Part shown: piece after piece, positions 11,473 through 24,524 of the stretch
Numbering within the stretch: the first letter of the stretch is position 1
Layout of the letters: every line of letters starts with the position of its first letter
DNA from: Climacium dendroides
Taxonomy: Eukaryota; Streptophyta; Bryopsida; Hypnales; Climaciaceae
DNA length: 64,000 nucleotides
Direction: 5' to 3'
Assembly: GCA_950106755.1 (NCBI GenBank)
Contig: OX467086.1
Coordinates: 27,856,001-27,920,000 of the forward strand
Made by a program: the position numbers and the translations under genes
The notes under the pieces: generated by a model
Databases searched by the model: none
The model's input: the letters and a program-made list of their open reading frames with translations, nothing else
What the model was told of the DNA's origin: nothing

Positions 11473-13764
11473 TGTACAAGAAGCAATGAGCATTGTGAAG
11501 GCAGAAGGATTGTGAAATTGAAATAGAAGACCAAGTAATGCCAAAACCATTGTGTCCCTAAGTCATATATGAAGTGAATTGATTGTATGAATTAAAATGC
11601 ATGAAGCAAATTTTTGTTGAGTGAGTTATAGTAAGAAGATCTATTATTTAAGTACTAGTGATTTTGAGAGGCTCAAAAAAGTCACAAGCTCTACGTTTGG
11701 CATTCCACCATAAGGTGGCGGGAAATTTGTGTGAAGGCGAGCAACCGCTTCCAATAATATCCATGTCAAATGTGTTTTATTATGGTGATTGTTTCCCCAC
11801 CATCACACAACCGTTGAAACTACCACATTGCCCCATGTTGCAACCATTGATTAAAACAGTCAGTACATCTACTTCTCATTCTCCATACATGTTGTGTATA
11901 TGTCTCCCACCCAATGTACCGCCTGATCACCTGAGCATTGAGGCTACAGTCCTCGTGATTTGGTATATAGAAATGTAGGTGGACTCATAATGCACAATTA
12001 TTTTGGTAAGTTTAGAACATCATCTACATTCAATCCACTACTCGAATTGTCACAAAACCCCTCCTCATTTTCTTAAAATTCTATATGTATCTTCAATTAG
12101 TAAAACTACATTTTTGATTTAGAATATGTAATGCCACAGGATTGTATGTGCTGTGCTACTATGTTTGTACTTTGGGTGGATAGTGTCAAATGTACATTAT
12201 AGGTGAATTCACATTGCAATGTGCATTGCAAGCAATTTTAATATTTAAAAGAAATTCTCAACACCCCCTCACCCAAACCCCAATCCTCATCCAAATCCAA
12301 CCAAAACCCTAACCAATCAAAAGCCCAACCCTAACCGACCCCCATTTGTAGTTTTCAAATGTATTGTGTACAACAAACAATTATGGGTTAACTTTTGTAT
12401 TTCTGTATTTCTAAAATTGGGGACAGAGAAGGCCAAACCAATGTGCCTGTAATCACAATGGTTTTTCAATCACAAAAATTTGAAAATGAATTTGATTCAC
12501 ATCTATGGTAAGGGGTGGGGGTGGGATTCTTTTTTGAACAAGATCAATGGCTCTTGTTGTGTCTTAAAGGCAGGAGGAGGCCAAACCAATGTGCCTATAA
12601 TCACAATAGATAGTATGCTCCTCATTTGAACATCAAAGTATTTGTATTTGTTTAGTTGGTCATATTCTTCATCTAATTTTGTTTTATTTCTACGAATTGG
12701 AGCTACAAATTCTCCAATTCAACAATGTATAGTAGTCAGAATGCATATTGTAATTTTGCAAATTTTACCTCATGAAGCATTGAATTTGTTGTTCCAATGC
12801 TACATTTTAACCCTTCAACACTTTGACGTCCAATTTCTAGATGATGAACAAATTTGTATACTTGTTTCTTTCTCATTATTACTTGGATGAAAGTCATCCT
12901 AATTTGTGAATATACTTTATCACGTTCTTGTCCTATCCATTGGTTGGATTTTGCTTGTAATTGAATTTTCAAGGAGTTTTAAAATTTACTTTTCAAATTC
13001 ATAAAAAAATATGGGTGATAGCATTGGTGAAATTAACCATATGGATGAAATCTTAAACCTAATTCCAAAATATTATCCCAAATAGAATTTTATAATGATT
13101 TTTTCCAAATTATTGATTTTGGAGAGATTCTAAACATTTAGAGGTTAACATTGATGGCCAAATCCAAAAATCACTATAGGAGGGGCCTCAAATTTTGACC
13201 CTCTTCTTCAAACCGACCCTATAGGTGGCTTCAAAATGAGCAATTAAGGGTCATGAAATGGATTGCTCATAATGTGAGAGCATAATGAGATTTGTTAGAT
13301 ATTGGTTCATATTTAGCCAATGGTTGGAATAAGAACCAAGATGGGTTCATTTCAAAGCCATAGTGTGACCACTTAATTTTTCTAAATAAAAAATTGGTTG
13401 CTCAATTGCCTTCTTATTCTTCTTTTTTATTTATTTATTATAAATGCTAAAGAATTTAGAGTTCTTTTAAATTTAGTAAGGATTGTGTTTGGAACCTTAT
13501 GTATTACTTTTTGCATGCCGCAGTGTTTTGTTTTGGGTCAAGCCATGTCTTTTTTCAAACTTGGTGTGTGTGAGTTTTGAAAGGCCTATGATCAGAAATA
13601 GGTACCTATGACAAAATTCTTTGAAAATTCATAAGTAATTCATAAATGCTCTGAAAACACGAAACCACTTGTGTTAGATTCGGCATCAAATTTTCTTCAA
13701 GCCAAAAAGAAGGGGAAATACAGTATTTTCAAGCATCTGAAACCCATAAAAGACCGACCAGTCC
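11473..13764. other. Intergenic, AT-rich
   Basis: No gene recognised. A short phrase, AGGCCAAACCAATGTGCCT, occurs near 12430 and again near 12579 with the following bases TAATCACAAT, so there is a small local duplication about 150 bp apart. A short run of CCCTAACC-like units lies at about 12305-12340. Confidence 0.4.
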
Positions 13765-14700
13765 TTAACCCCTAAAGGACCAAGGCCTTATTTCTGCCAG
13801 AAAACACTGAAAACTGCCATTTCTGTAGCAAAGAGTAAAAAAATTTGAATTTTTTTTTTCACATCCAACCGTAGGATCTTATACCTTACTAGTATGGAAA
13901 TGTGTGGAAAAAATTTCAGAAATTTTGACCACATAGATTAAAAGATATTTGCGTTTAAAGTGAAAAAAACAATTTTTTCAGCACCTTGCGGGACTGGATT
14001 ATTTGACTCTGAACTTTTTTAACTTATATTTTTTGCACTACAGAGTTTTGAGCTTTAAATACTTATTGTGGGAAATTGAGTTGAGAATCTAGAAAAATAA
14101 AAAAATTTAAGAAAAAGATTAATTTTCATGCTTAAAAAAATTGTTAAGTAGAAGTAGGTATGAGAATGAAGGAAAATCTAAATTACTAATATCTTTAAGA
14201 TGGAATTAAAATGCACTAATCCCAATGGTGAAATTGTTCTAGCAAGCAAACAAAATCACTTAAATTTTTTTTTTAGAAAAATTGTAAAAATTGCATTCAG
14301 AAATGAATTCTATAAGTTATTTTTTCAGGAAGATGCTCTAACTGCCCGATAAACAAGATTGTCCATAACTTTCTCATAATAAGTCCAAATGGAATGAATC
14401 AAAGCTTCCCATGCAGACAAAAATATAATCTACAAGAAAAAAATTCAAAAAAAAAAATTCAAAATTTTGCAAATTTTTTTTTTGCTGCCCGGACTGCCCC
14501 CCGTCCCCTACTTTGAGCTTATTTGGTCATAACTTTTGTTTCCGGGCACCAAATGTGAAAAAAATTATATTCCCACAAAGCTCATCAATTTTTCTATCTT
14601 CAAAAAAAGTTTCAAAAAATCATGACAAAATTTCAGCCCGTAGGTACCTGCCCGAAATCCAATTTGTCCCCCGAAGGGACAATGGTCATTTAGGGGTTAA
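13765..14700 (+). mobile_element. piggyBac-like TTAA element, copy A (longest)
   Basis: Bounded by TTAA on both sides, with inverted ends CCCCTAAAGGACC and GGTCATTTAGGGG. TTAA target sites with ends starting CCC are typical of piggyBac elements. Interior is AT-rich with no transposase frame, so it is non-autonomous. Copy B at 24525 is an inverted relative that matches both outer parts of this copy but lacks about 370 bp of the middle (roughly 14215-14590 here). Confidence 0.78.
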
Positions 14701-15522
14701 ACGGTTGGTTTATGAATTATGAGCACACTGTCTACCTTATTAGCGAAACGGCCACAGCCACTCCATTTCTACCCCAATCTTTGCCACATTGTCTCCAAGA
14801 ACCCTGCCGGCTTTGGCCGAAAAACAAAACAAAAAGGGCTGACAGGCATTCTCCAGCAGGAATAACTTACTTCCAAATAACTTACTGGAAGTTCCCTGTT
14901 CCACGATGGCACGATGGCACGATGGTCGACATGAACCTACCGACACTCTAAGTTATTCATTCCCCGCACTAAATTGAAGTTAGTTCGCACTTCGCAGTTG
15001 GACTTCTCGGCGTTCATTCGACGCCCCTCGGTCGGTCGGTCAGTGGGTCACTGGGTCCCCAATTCCCCATCCTCCGCACAGTGCTTTTCTTTTTTTTTCA
15101 TTTTGGAGAAAGAGCCAGTTGTTTCTTCAATACTCAGGTGATACTGGGGGTGATACTGGGTAAAACATGAAAACGAGGTGATATCATCGAGGTAAAAGTT
15201 GGCTTGGCTACTGCCAACTGGTCTTAAGATATAGCAGTAACGTGCTGTTTTGACCCCCCAAATGAAAATTTTCTTTAAAGAAAATAGCCAGCATGTTTTT
15301 GGTTGTAGCCAATTGGCGGAAAATCGTGCATAACAAAAACACTGCCTTCGCCTGTCCAGCCGTGGATTTCCCTTTAGTTCTCCATCGCTTGCTGCTGCTT
15401 CTTGTTTTGGTTCTGGTTCTTGTCATAGTTCTGGTTCTGGTTCTTGGGATCCTTTTATGCTAGTTTCTTGAGTCTTTGCTTGTCCCTGTCGCTCTCCTCC
15501 CTGAATCTATCTTCTCAACTCG
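14701..15522. other. 5' flank of the 15.5-kb gene
   Basis: GC content rises from about 14720. The stretch holds ATG-containing short frames (14712-14951) with no recognised family, a GGTCGGTCGGTC run near 15030 and AGTTCTGGTTCTGGTTCT repeats near 15410-15440. It probably contains the promoter and leader of the gene at 15523, but no element can be placed with confidence. Confidence 0.35.
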
Positions 15523-16437
15523 ATGGTCCTTGAATCTTGTAGTACCGACGCCTTTGGGTCCGGATTCTCGAGGGACTCACCATCTGGTAATGGAATGAAA
15601 TTGTGGAAGGAGGACTCGGAAGGGCAAAGTTTGTGGCCACGTGGAGTGCCAGAAGCAGTTTTGCCAAGTCCAATGAAAGGCACGGAGGACATCTTAAAGG
15701 GCATATCCGGATTTGTAAAGTACTGGGAGAATTTGTGCAATCAAGATCGCATTGGGGAGTACCGAAGACGTTATGAGCACGTAGTGCACTACTGGTGTGG
15801 CATCAAGATAGCATTGCTAGAACCACTACCTTCATCTTCTATTTTAAAGGATGGTTTCTGGCCAACTAGCCGTGTTCAAGCAACTCGGGTGGATGAATTA
15901 GATGAAGACAACGAGGATCGTGAAGAGTTCGGAGAAGATGATGCATACTTAGGCCCTTTGAGAGGTCGTCCACAGCCATCCTTCAGGGTGGGTCGAGATC
16001 TCTTTGAAGGATATTTTGTTGCAGTTCAACCCGTAGAAGGTGACAGTCATCCTGTTTGGATTGCAAGGGCATTGCCTGATCCAAATTGTAATCCGGAGAA
16101 ACCTAATTGTATACTCATTCAGTACTTCCATCCAACATCGAGAGATGAAGATGTTCAAGACTTCTACAATGAATGGGACAGTGAAAGAGGTATACGTTGG
16201 AAAGTCGATGAAACCGAACCGCCACTTTGGGAGCATACAAATGCTCTTATGACATCGTGGAAGTCTAGCATCCGGAAAGATACTCGCCAATGCATCATAC
16301 TCAAATTGACGTCATCAACCGAAGCCTTGCATCATATACTTGATATTTGTAGCTATGTATTGATGTATATTGCAAGTTTTATAAATATGTTGTTTCTATC
16401 GTCATGTTTTATAAAACGAATGGAATTCATATATTAG
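15523..16437 (+). CDS. Unknown protein, possibly transposon-related
   Basis: A 304-codon frame without any stop, which is unusual in this window. I do not recognise the family. Residues 1-120 are mixed and include WENLCNQDRIGEYRRRYEHV. An acidic patch follows (DELDEDNEDREEFGEDD, about 125-141). A compact segment then starts around 157 and contains YFVAVQ, HPVWIARAL, CILIQYFHP, VQDFYNEWDSE, RWKVDE and ALMTSW. The pattern of aromatic residues on short strands suggests a small barrel such as a BAH- or chromo-like module; that is inference. The last about 50 residues are AT-coded and hydrophobic and may be read past the true end of an exon. GC-rich coding in an AT-rich setting, an absence of introns and the neighbouring mobile element make capture by, or origin in, a transposon plausible. 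The start is the first ATG of the frame. Confidence 0.55.
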   Translation: MVLESCSTDAFGSGFSRDSPSGNGMKLWKEDSEGQSLWPRGVPEAVLPSPMKGTEDILKGISGFVKYWENLCNQDRIGEYRRRYEHVVHYWCGIKIALLEPLPSSSILKDGFWPTSRVQATRVDELDEDNEDREEFGEDDAYLGPLRGRPQPSFRVGRDLFEGYFVAVQPVEGDSHPVWIARALPDPNCNPEKPNCILIQYFHPTSRDEDVQDFYNEWDSERGIRWKVDETEPPLWEHTNALMTSWKSSIRKDTRQCIILKLTSSTEALHHILDICSYVLMYIASFINMLFLSSCFIKRMEFIY

Positions 16438-16770
16438 AGTAGATGGTGTAAGTTTGATTTGATTGTTTGTATTTCATTGCTTGGTATTGCATAAATGTAT
16501 TGAAGTGTATGTTTTGTGTTTACAAAACAATGTTTTGTGTTCAATATTCTTTATTTTGTATTCTTCAACTTTGTTTTTTCAATTTTTTACTTCATTTTAT
16601 TTTGTGTTTATTATTGAGTATATTTTATTTGAAATTACATTGCTATTGGGGGAAAAAATGTAGTGGAAATATCCACTATTTATTTGGTCAATATGTAAAG
16701 CACTTGTCACATTCTGGGTAGGGGGGCGGTTGGTTGTTACAATTTTCCTGCCTGCAAAATTCACTTAGCA

Positions 16771-16888
16771 GCACCAAGTCATGTTTTTTCTCTCATGCGT
16801 TCATACGTCCCTAACGGGAATTGAACTCGGACCGCTTCAATGAGATGAACAACCCCTTACAACCAACTGCGGAGCTCATGACTTGGTG
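16771..16888 (-). repeat. tRNA-derived SINE relic between short inverted repeats
   Basis: On the minus strand the stretch reads GCAGTTGGTTGTAAGGGG (A-box-like) and, about 35 bases later, GTCCGAGTTCAATTCCCG (a good B box, GTTCAATTCC). This is the internal pol III promoter layout of a tRNA-derived SINE. The segment is bracketed by CACCAAGTCATG (16772-16783) and CATGACTTGGTG (16877-16888), a perfect 12-bp inverted repeat, which is not usual for a SINE. Confidence 0.55.
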
Positions 16889-17290
16889 TTTAGAAAATGA
16901 CACAATCTTTATTTACATTAATCAGAACATTTATTCTAAACCAAATTACATGTGTTTGAACAGACAATCACTCAAAAGACTCTCATTTTAATGGAAATTG
17001 CAAATTACAACTAGAAAATTTAATCTAAACTGTGGAACATTATAATTCATTATTTAGAATCTAAATGGACTATATTATTTTGAGAGACTCCAAACCTCTC
17101 AAAATATTGAATATAGTGTTATATTTGAACATTTTAAAATGTTTTTTAGATTGTTATTCTTCATTGCAATATTTGCATATGTATAAAATAATTATTATAA
17201 AAATTTGAATCATGTTCATTTAAAGAATTTATACTACATCATACGTATAAAAATTATAAATTGATGATAAATAATTGTCTAAGAAAACAA
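16889..17290. other. AT-rich, nothing recognised
   Basis: Very AT-rich DNA without a coding frame or clear repeat, leading into the 26-bp tandem array. Confidence 0.4.
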
Positions 17291-17412
17291 TACAATTTTC
17301 TAAGAAATTAAAATTAAACAATTTTCTAAAAAATTAAAATTAAACAATTTTCTAAAAAATTAAAATTAAACAATTTTCTAAAAAATTAAAATTAAACAAT
17401 TTTCTAAAAAAA
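17291..17412 (+). repeat. 26-bp tandem repeat, about 4.5 units
   Basis: Unit CAATTTTCTAAAAAATTAAA plus ATTAAA, repeated head to tail with one or two substitutions in the first unit (AAGAAATT). Purely AT-rich; no known family. Confidence 0.85.
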
Positions 17413-17562
17413 TAATTTATTTACATAATTTTATACAATAATTTAAATAATATGATTTTATAATGTATATATAATATATTTTTCTTAAATTTTTCTTAAT
17501 TTAATATTAATTTAAGATTTTTAATTTTTAATTTTAATTTTTTTTTAATATAATAATGGCTA

Positions 17563-17582
17563 GCCAACATGTACATGTTGGC
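17563..17582. repeat. Perfect 20-bp palindrome
   Basis: GCCAACATGTACATGTTGGC is its own reverse complement. GCCAAC recurs a few bases later (17588-17593), and GCTAGCC precedes it. It may be the tip of an old inverted-repeat element; no larger arms were seen. Confidence 0.8.
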
Positions 17583-17599
17583 TTAGAAGCCAACAATCT

Positions 17600-19842
17600 G
17601 GAGCCTTTTAGAATAAAAAAATGTTGCTTATATTTGCAAAAAATTTGGTTTAGCATCTAACATATGCATCTTCTACAATGAATTGCATAAAAATAATCTC
17701 AAATTGGTAGAAATATACCTAATTTTGTGACAAAAGCTTCTTCAACTTAAAATTTTCAATTGTGCAATTGAAGCACAAACTTGCAATTTTTGACTCCAAG
17801 CTCAACTTTTTAACTCCGAGATTACCAATTTTGCCTCTAAAGTTTGAATGCAAAAACTCCACCTCCAATCTTCCAATTTTTGCATTCCAATTTCATTCTT
17901 TTAAGTTGAAATCTCCAAATTTCAAACTCACAACTCAATAGCACTTGTGCTCTTCAAATTTGGATCTCACTTCTCAAATTTGGATCCCAAATGCAAAGCA
18001 AATCACATTGAACAAACTTTTGGTTCCAAAATTTAATTTCAATGTCAATTTTGTTGTTCTTGCCAATGGGTCTATTCTAACTTCTATAATGTCATTGCAT
18101 TTCCTATAATATTATGCATTTTCTTTAATTGCACCACATTCGACTCTCTATTATCACCAAGTTTTTGTTCTTAGTAGTATGATGATAACAATTTAACTAT
18201 AAAATTGTTTTTAGTAACTAGGGCTTTCCTATTTCCACACTACTATTGATGCGTAATGGAGGCTTTAGAGGCTTTATTTTGGAATTAGGAACTTTGGCAT
18301 TGAAAGCTTTTATACATATATTGAAGCTTAGAAATCATAAGACTTTCTACATAAAAACATTTTGTCATTGAGTAGCAAAGTAGTAATTTAGAATACTAGA
18401 TTGTAAAGAAGAAAACACTAATTTTTAACATCTACAATAATAAACAAAAAAGTATGCTTTAAGGTATTTAATCTTGTATTTTAAACCTAGAGTGCTTATC
18501 CAAAATTTTAAGCATCCAATGTATTTGATAAAAATTATTTTTTAATATTAAAGTTCAAATTTTCTTCAAAATAATGCAATTTTTTGCAACAAAGAGCAAA
18601 AGTGTGGCCCAATTACATTCTATAATGTACAAAGCCCCCTAATACATTGAAGGCATATGGTATGCTTAATTTGTACTAATTTTGCATAAATTTTTATAAT
18701 TTACACTAAAAGCTATAATATTGAATTTATACTTTTTTTAACATAGAATTCATATATAGCTTTCAAAAACAAAATTTTATACAAGTCTATTTTTACAAGT
18801 TGTATAAATTCAAGATTAGAAAGAAAATGTTTTTTTAAACCTTCAATTTCAAAATCAATATTTTAACTATTGAAGTCTAAGATAAACATTCAAAAACATC
18901 CTAAAATTTCACAAATTTGAAAAACAAAATGCTTTTAATTTTCTTGAAAATATGTTAAAAATTTAGAACCATCACCATTGTTTTCAATTTTTGAGGTCCT
19001 TGAGCTTAACAAAGCATTGTGAGTTTGTTAAAAAGCATTTTGTAGGTGTAATAATCTAATTTTGAACATTTGAAAATTTTATAAATTTTTGAATAGTGGT
19101 CAACTATCCTTTATGGCACTTCTCCAAAAGCCATCTTTCACCTTAGGTACAATGTTTGTTTGCTTTGAACATTTATGAATTTTTCAAAACATTTCATTGT
19201 TGTTTATTGCAACAAAACATCTAGCGCCTAAGCTCTTTGTTATCACATTTCCAAAATATAAATACAAAGTTTATATTCTTTGGTACTTACAAAGTGAAGT
19301 TTTAGAAAAAAATAATAGGCTCAAGCTTTGGGAGGCTCAATCTAGTGTGACTCACAACTAGAATTGAATTCTATATTTGTGAATGTAAGAAAACTAAAAA
19401 AATTAGCAATGTAAAGTCAACCCTTCCAACTTCAATTTTTTCTTCAAATTCAACATCCAGTCCAATTCAAATTTTTATGACGTATGTTTAAATTGATCTA
19501 ACTTTCAAAAGTTTCCATTGGCGTATTCAAATTCCTTTTGATTTCTTATAGTTGTAAAGATGATGACATCTCTACAGATGGTAATGAATGTTTATACATT
19601 TTTAGGACTTACAATCTTTTAGGTCTTTAGTTTAGAAACCAATTAAAGTCCAAACTTTCTATTGGGTCCTTAAAACAACATCGCCTTGCCACTTACGCAA
19701 ATCGATAACATCTTTTAGAAAAATTGTGATATATTTACAACTATTAAAATATGAAAGACAAAGGAGCAAGAAAATAAATAAATAGAGCAAAATTTTATGG
19801 TAAAAAGGTTTAAAGTCAAAAAATTTAGTCTAGCATGGTTAC
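17600..19842. other. AT-rich intergenic DNA
   Basis: No gene recognised. The stretch 17730-18060 repeats phrases around CTCAAATTTGGATC and CCAATTTT, which looks like a decayed short-period repeat. Confidence 0.4.
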
Positions 19843-20035
19843 CACCAAATTATTCTCCTCACTTTGAATGCAATCATCCTGCAATCTATGTGGCCAAATT
19901 TTTTGAAATGTATTTTGGAAAATTTTTATACAAGTCTTGTATAAGATCCTATAATTAGATATTAAAAAAAATGTGAACTTTTTTGCTCTTTGCAATAAGA
20001 ATAGCAATTTCAAGTCTTTTTTGACAAACAAAAGA
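19843..20035 (-). repeat. Fragment of the TTAA element family
   Basis: The phrases CTTTGAATGCAATCATC, AATCTATGTGGCC, ATAAGATCCTA and TTTTTTGCTCTTTGC occur in the same order and spacing as in copy B (24895-25035). No CCCCTAAA ends remain, so this is a decayed fragment. Confidence 0.6.
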
Positions 20036-20079
20036 CCTTGATCCTTAAAGAGCTTAAAAATCATTATTTGAGAACTATC

Positions 20080-22204
20080 CATTTGTAAAATATAGTATTA
20101 AAAAGCACTTTGAATTTTACATTCATTTTTCCAATTTTTTGAAAAAAAAGTAAAAAAAAAAATTTTGTGAAATAAAATTCTATCAATAAAATTGAGAATT
20201 GTGTTCTGTTATCATTCATTTCATGGATTGCATAATACGAAAAATATAATTATCACACAAAATTAGATGAAAAAGACCAAACATCTTCTCATTGAGCACA
20301 TCTCTAAAATCCTCCAAATACCACAAAATAGAATTGGTAGCATCTTTAGATTTAGAATTGAAATAAGATTAATCTCAATCCTTGCCTTGCCTTGCATAGA
20401 ATCATTGCACTCATTAACCAACATTGCTTGTGCAATTCACTAATTTTCATCACTTCTTGCAAAATAAACACTTGAAGTTCAACTCCATATTTAAATTTGA
20501 TAATAAAGCCAAGGGTTATTAGAATCATGAGGAAATTCAATTTGTCTCTTACTAATACATAGAGAACCCAATCTTAATGTATTGAAATTAACAATTGAGT
20601 ATTATTCTATTCAATAATTTGCCTAATTTTTGATTGAATATTATTCCATATTTCATAAAGGTGATTTAGATTTTTTTTTAAATAATTATTAGACACCAAA
20701 GAAACAGACTAAAATTCTAAAAGAAGCAAGAAAAAAATATTTGTAAATCCAATCCTACACTCTCATCAATGATAGAAGTATGTAGTAGAAAACAACTTCT
20801 CTTGACAATTTCAAAAAAAGGTCTTAACTAAAAGTACTTACATGAAGCACCCTATTTCCAACAATTATTCAATATTTTTTTTTTATCAATGTTCACTTGG
20901 CCTTCATTAGCCACCATTCAATAAAAGCATGATATCCATCTCTAAAATAGGGATCTAAAGGCTTCTACTTTCAACGATTTCTAGAAAAAATCATGATATA
21001 TAAAATGGTAAATTTTTTTTATTTTCAAGAAATTTGTTAATTATAATATCCAAAATAATTGCTTCAAAAAACTCTATTTGCTACAAATAATGAAAAAAAT
21101 CCTATATCTACTTCCAAACAATAGAAGTAATTTCAACATTACAAATAATCATATTTTAAACCTAGAATGTCTTGTAAAAAAATATGTAATTTGAAAAACT
21201 CTTATAAATTTTCAATAAGCTCTTACAAGTGCAATAATTTTTTACAGTGAAAACTAAAAATATAGTTGCAAATTTGTGTTATTGACATGACATACACAAT
21301 TCAATATTAATCCAAAAAGTAATGATCAACCAAAATATTCAAAGCCTAAATTTTATAAGAAACTTCCTAGGCTATTTTTGAATAACAGTAGATGTAGTGC
21401 TTTAAAAGAAAATTGAAATGATTTTTTGGATTTAAAGCACTTTTATATGACTTGGATAATTTTTAGCACACAAATTAAAAAGTAAGATACAAAAAATCAA
21501 AATGCTAATTTATGTCACAAACTAATTTATAATGTAAAAAACAAAGACCAAATGATTGCATTTCTTCAAGATCCAAAATAAAGGTGAAAAATAGAAAAAA
21601 ATAAGGATTATTAAAAACAATAAAGAATAAAATCCAAAACAAATATAAGTTATGAAGGGCCAAAAAAAAGAGCCAAGAAACCAAATTAAAAAGAAAAGGC
21701 AACTTAAGCATGTAAAAGAAAAAAAAATTAGGAGTACTTAAGAATAAAAAAAAAATAGAAGTAAGTAACAAATGAAGAAAAGGATTAAAAGCAAAAGGAC
21801 ATAGAACGAAACTAAGGTAGGTAATAAAATTGATTAGGATTTAGGATTTAGGATTACATGGAGATTCTATGGATATCGAGTTTTTAGAATTGGATTTTTA
21901 TTTGACCTACCTCCTATTTTTGAGGTCTTAAATTGCAGTGGTGTAAATAAAAATCTAATGAAGTTCTACATTTGTGAGATATAGTAATTTTGACTTTAGG
22001 GTTCCAATATTTGACTTTGCTATTTTATCTTCAATTTCATTAATTTTGAAATGAAAGTTGACATTTTGAATTTGTCTCTATAAGAGCTTTCTAAAAATGG
22101 ATTTGTTTTCTAAACATAGATATTTTAATTTTTGACTCTACATAAGGGTGGAGGGAATATTTTACTCTATTAAAGAACTTGTGAATTGATTATGGAATAT
22201 ATGG
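20080..22204. other. AT-rich intergenic DNA
   Basis: No gene or clear repeat recognised. The open frame at 21505-21771 on the minus strand is Phe/Leu-rich from purine-rich DNA and is not credible as a gene. Confidence 0.4.
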
Positions 22205-22830
22205 TGTTGTAGGGTTATAAAGTAGGATTCTAATTTCATGTGGTACATTGTCATTGGACACTGATGCATGAATTGTGAGTAGATGAAGTTTGGACTATAC
22301 AAACTTCATCCGTTAATTATCACTTTTTTTAGGATTCGATCACAAAATGAAACACACATTTGAAAAGCACTTGAAATCATCTTGAAGGTGGTGGTGCAGT
22401 TACTTCAAGCTAAAAATAGAATTTTTTTGAGATCAAATCATGGGGTGGCTACAAAAATGCCCTTGCTAGGAGAAAGACAATTGAAATCTTAGGCCATAGC
22501 ATCAAAGCATTTTTTAGTAGAATTCTAAAATAATATGGAACTTTGTCATTGGACATTCTATGCATGAATTATAAGCGGATGAAGTTTGGATAGGAGATAC
22601 TTCATCCATCAATTGCTGCTATTTTAAAAACCCAATGACAAAATGAAACACACATTTGAAAAGCACTTGAAAGCATCTTGAAGGTGGTGTATTTATTTCA
22701 AGCTAAAAGTGATAATTTCTTGGGATCAAAACATGGAGGTGGCCACAAATACACCTTGGTTGGGAGAAAGGTGATTGAAATCCAAGGCCATAGCATTGTA
22801 GGGTCTTCAAATAGGATTCTAACATTCTAA
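22205..22830 (+). repeat. Direct duplication, about 300-bp units
   Basis: Two diverged head-to-tail copies. Shared phrases in order are TTGTCATTGGACA, GCATGAATT, GATGAAGTTTGGA, AAAATGAAACACACATTTGA, AGCATCTTGAAGGTGGTG and AGGCCATAGCAT. The units begin near 22240 and 22540. No coding content recognised. Confidence 0.8.
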
Positions 22831-24524
22831 TTTTAAATTGTAAAGCCTCTAATTAAATTGCCAACATAATTTGTTTTTTTGGAAAATTTTGTATTGCCTT
22901 ACATCTTTGGTATCCAATGATAAATGTTCAAATGTCCATTTGTTAATAAAGCATCAAATTTTTGATCCAAATGACCATCTAGAATTCATGTCTTATGCTC
23001 TAGATGGTTTTCAAGTGACTTGTAGTACAAAAAGTATTGAAAGGCTAAAAATTAGAAACACAACAAATCATACTAATGTTTCTTGCAATAATCTCTAAGC
23101 AAAGACAAAAAAGAAATATGCCTACAAAAACTGTTCATTTTATGTCTTCTAAGGAGGACTTGGTAAGGAAACTCTCTATAGAAACTAATTGGTATATTCA
23201 CCAGTCCAATTGGTTTAGAGTTTCAACTAAATTGTGACTATATTATGCAAGGCTTGCACAATGGTTTTGGATATCTTTGTGAATGCATATGGGCGTGGTC
23301 TACAATAAAGAGAACACCATGATTTCAAAGTTGATTGTCTGATTGGGGATGCACCCATGATTAGTTGCCGCTACTTTTGCTAATATTTCAATGGTCTCCT
23401 TCCAAGAGAGTTGAGTTTGGCTTTCTAAGTTTGTGAGTTTGTGTGAAGACATTACAAGAGAACCATGTGGAACCATACAAGGGCTTTGTGTAGGAGCACC
23501 GACTTCAATGCCATCAGTAGGAGAATGGCCATGTGCCCTTTAGATGGTTGTGTCTAGCCAAGGATGAACATAAAAAACTCCCTTCCTACTTTGTGTGTTA
23601 ATTTTGTATTTCTTCACTTCTCTAGCCTAATTTGAGGCCTTTGATTGCAAATATGAATTCAAAAATTGCAAATTTTGACATGCGTGGAAAATAATAAATT
23701 CTAGTGAACAAGTTGCAAGGCATTAAGGAGGTCACCTAGTCTTTCTTTTGACAATGGCAATATGAAGTTGCCACTAGTACAAATATCCCACCATGCAAGT
23801 TTGTCAAAGCACTATTTCCATTACGGAGCATGAAACTAGCATTTGGAGAAAGTGCATTGTTAATGGTCCAAAAATCATTAAAAGACAGCTAGCTCCATAT
23901 CTTTTTAGTAAGCCTAAATAATGTGGACCTCATTTCTTGAAAATCTGAATTTCTAGCCCTTCCCGATTGGACAAAAGGAGGCACCATTCTCCAAAAACTA
24001 AACTAGATCGAGGCAAATTTTTTTACTACAAAGCTAAAATAGTGTTAGAATGTGTAATTAGTGTTCTAACACTAACCTTGCAAATCACAATTAATGTTAG
24101 TTCGGCTAATTAGTGTTGTCAACACTATTTACCAATTTTAGTGTACCAACAAGCCATGCTGAGAAGTCAACGTAAAACACATACAATTGAAGTATGGCGC
24201 TGCTGAGCTTACACAATAGACCCTAAGCTAACAGTCTGCATATCATGTTAAAAATTATATAAATACAAAAATGAAGTAAAAAAAATTTAGGCTCATAATG
24301 ATCAATCTCTATCTACCTTACATATAATTGCACATGCAAACTTACAGATTGAGATTTTTCACCCTTATGACGCATTGGACCTTTGGCAGCATTTCCAAGC
24401 ATGAGAAGATGAACAGCTTCCAAAGCTTGGATGCTATTACTTTCATGCCTCCACCACTTGAGGAGAGAGAAATCTCTACCATTTGCAACAAGAGCAAATC
24501 TATGACAAAGCATGAAATGAAGAT
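22831..24524. other. Intergenic, no gene recognised
   Basis: A 75-codon frame at 22871-23098 and scattered coding-like phrases to about 23600 could be a decayed gene, but I cannot name a family and several stops interrupt each frame. Near 24045-24125 AGTGTTAG and CTAACACT phrases alternate, giving small potential hairpins. Confidence 0.35.
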
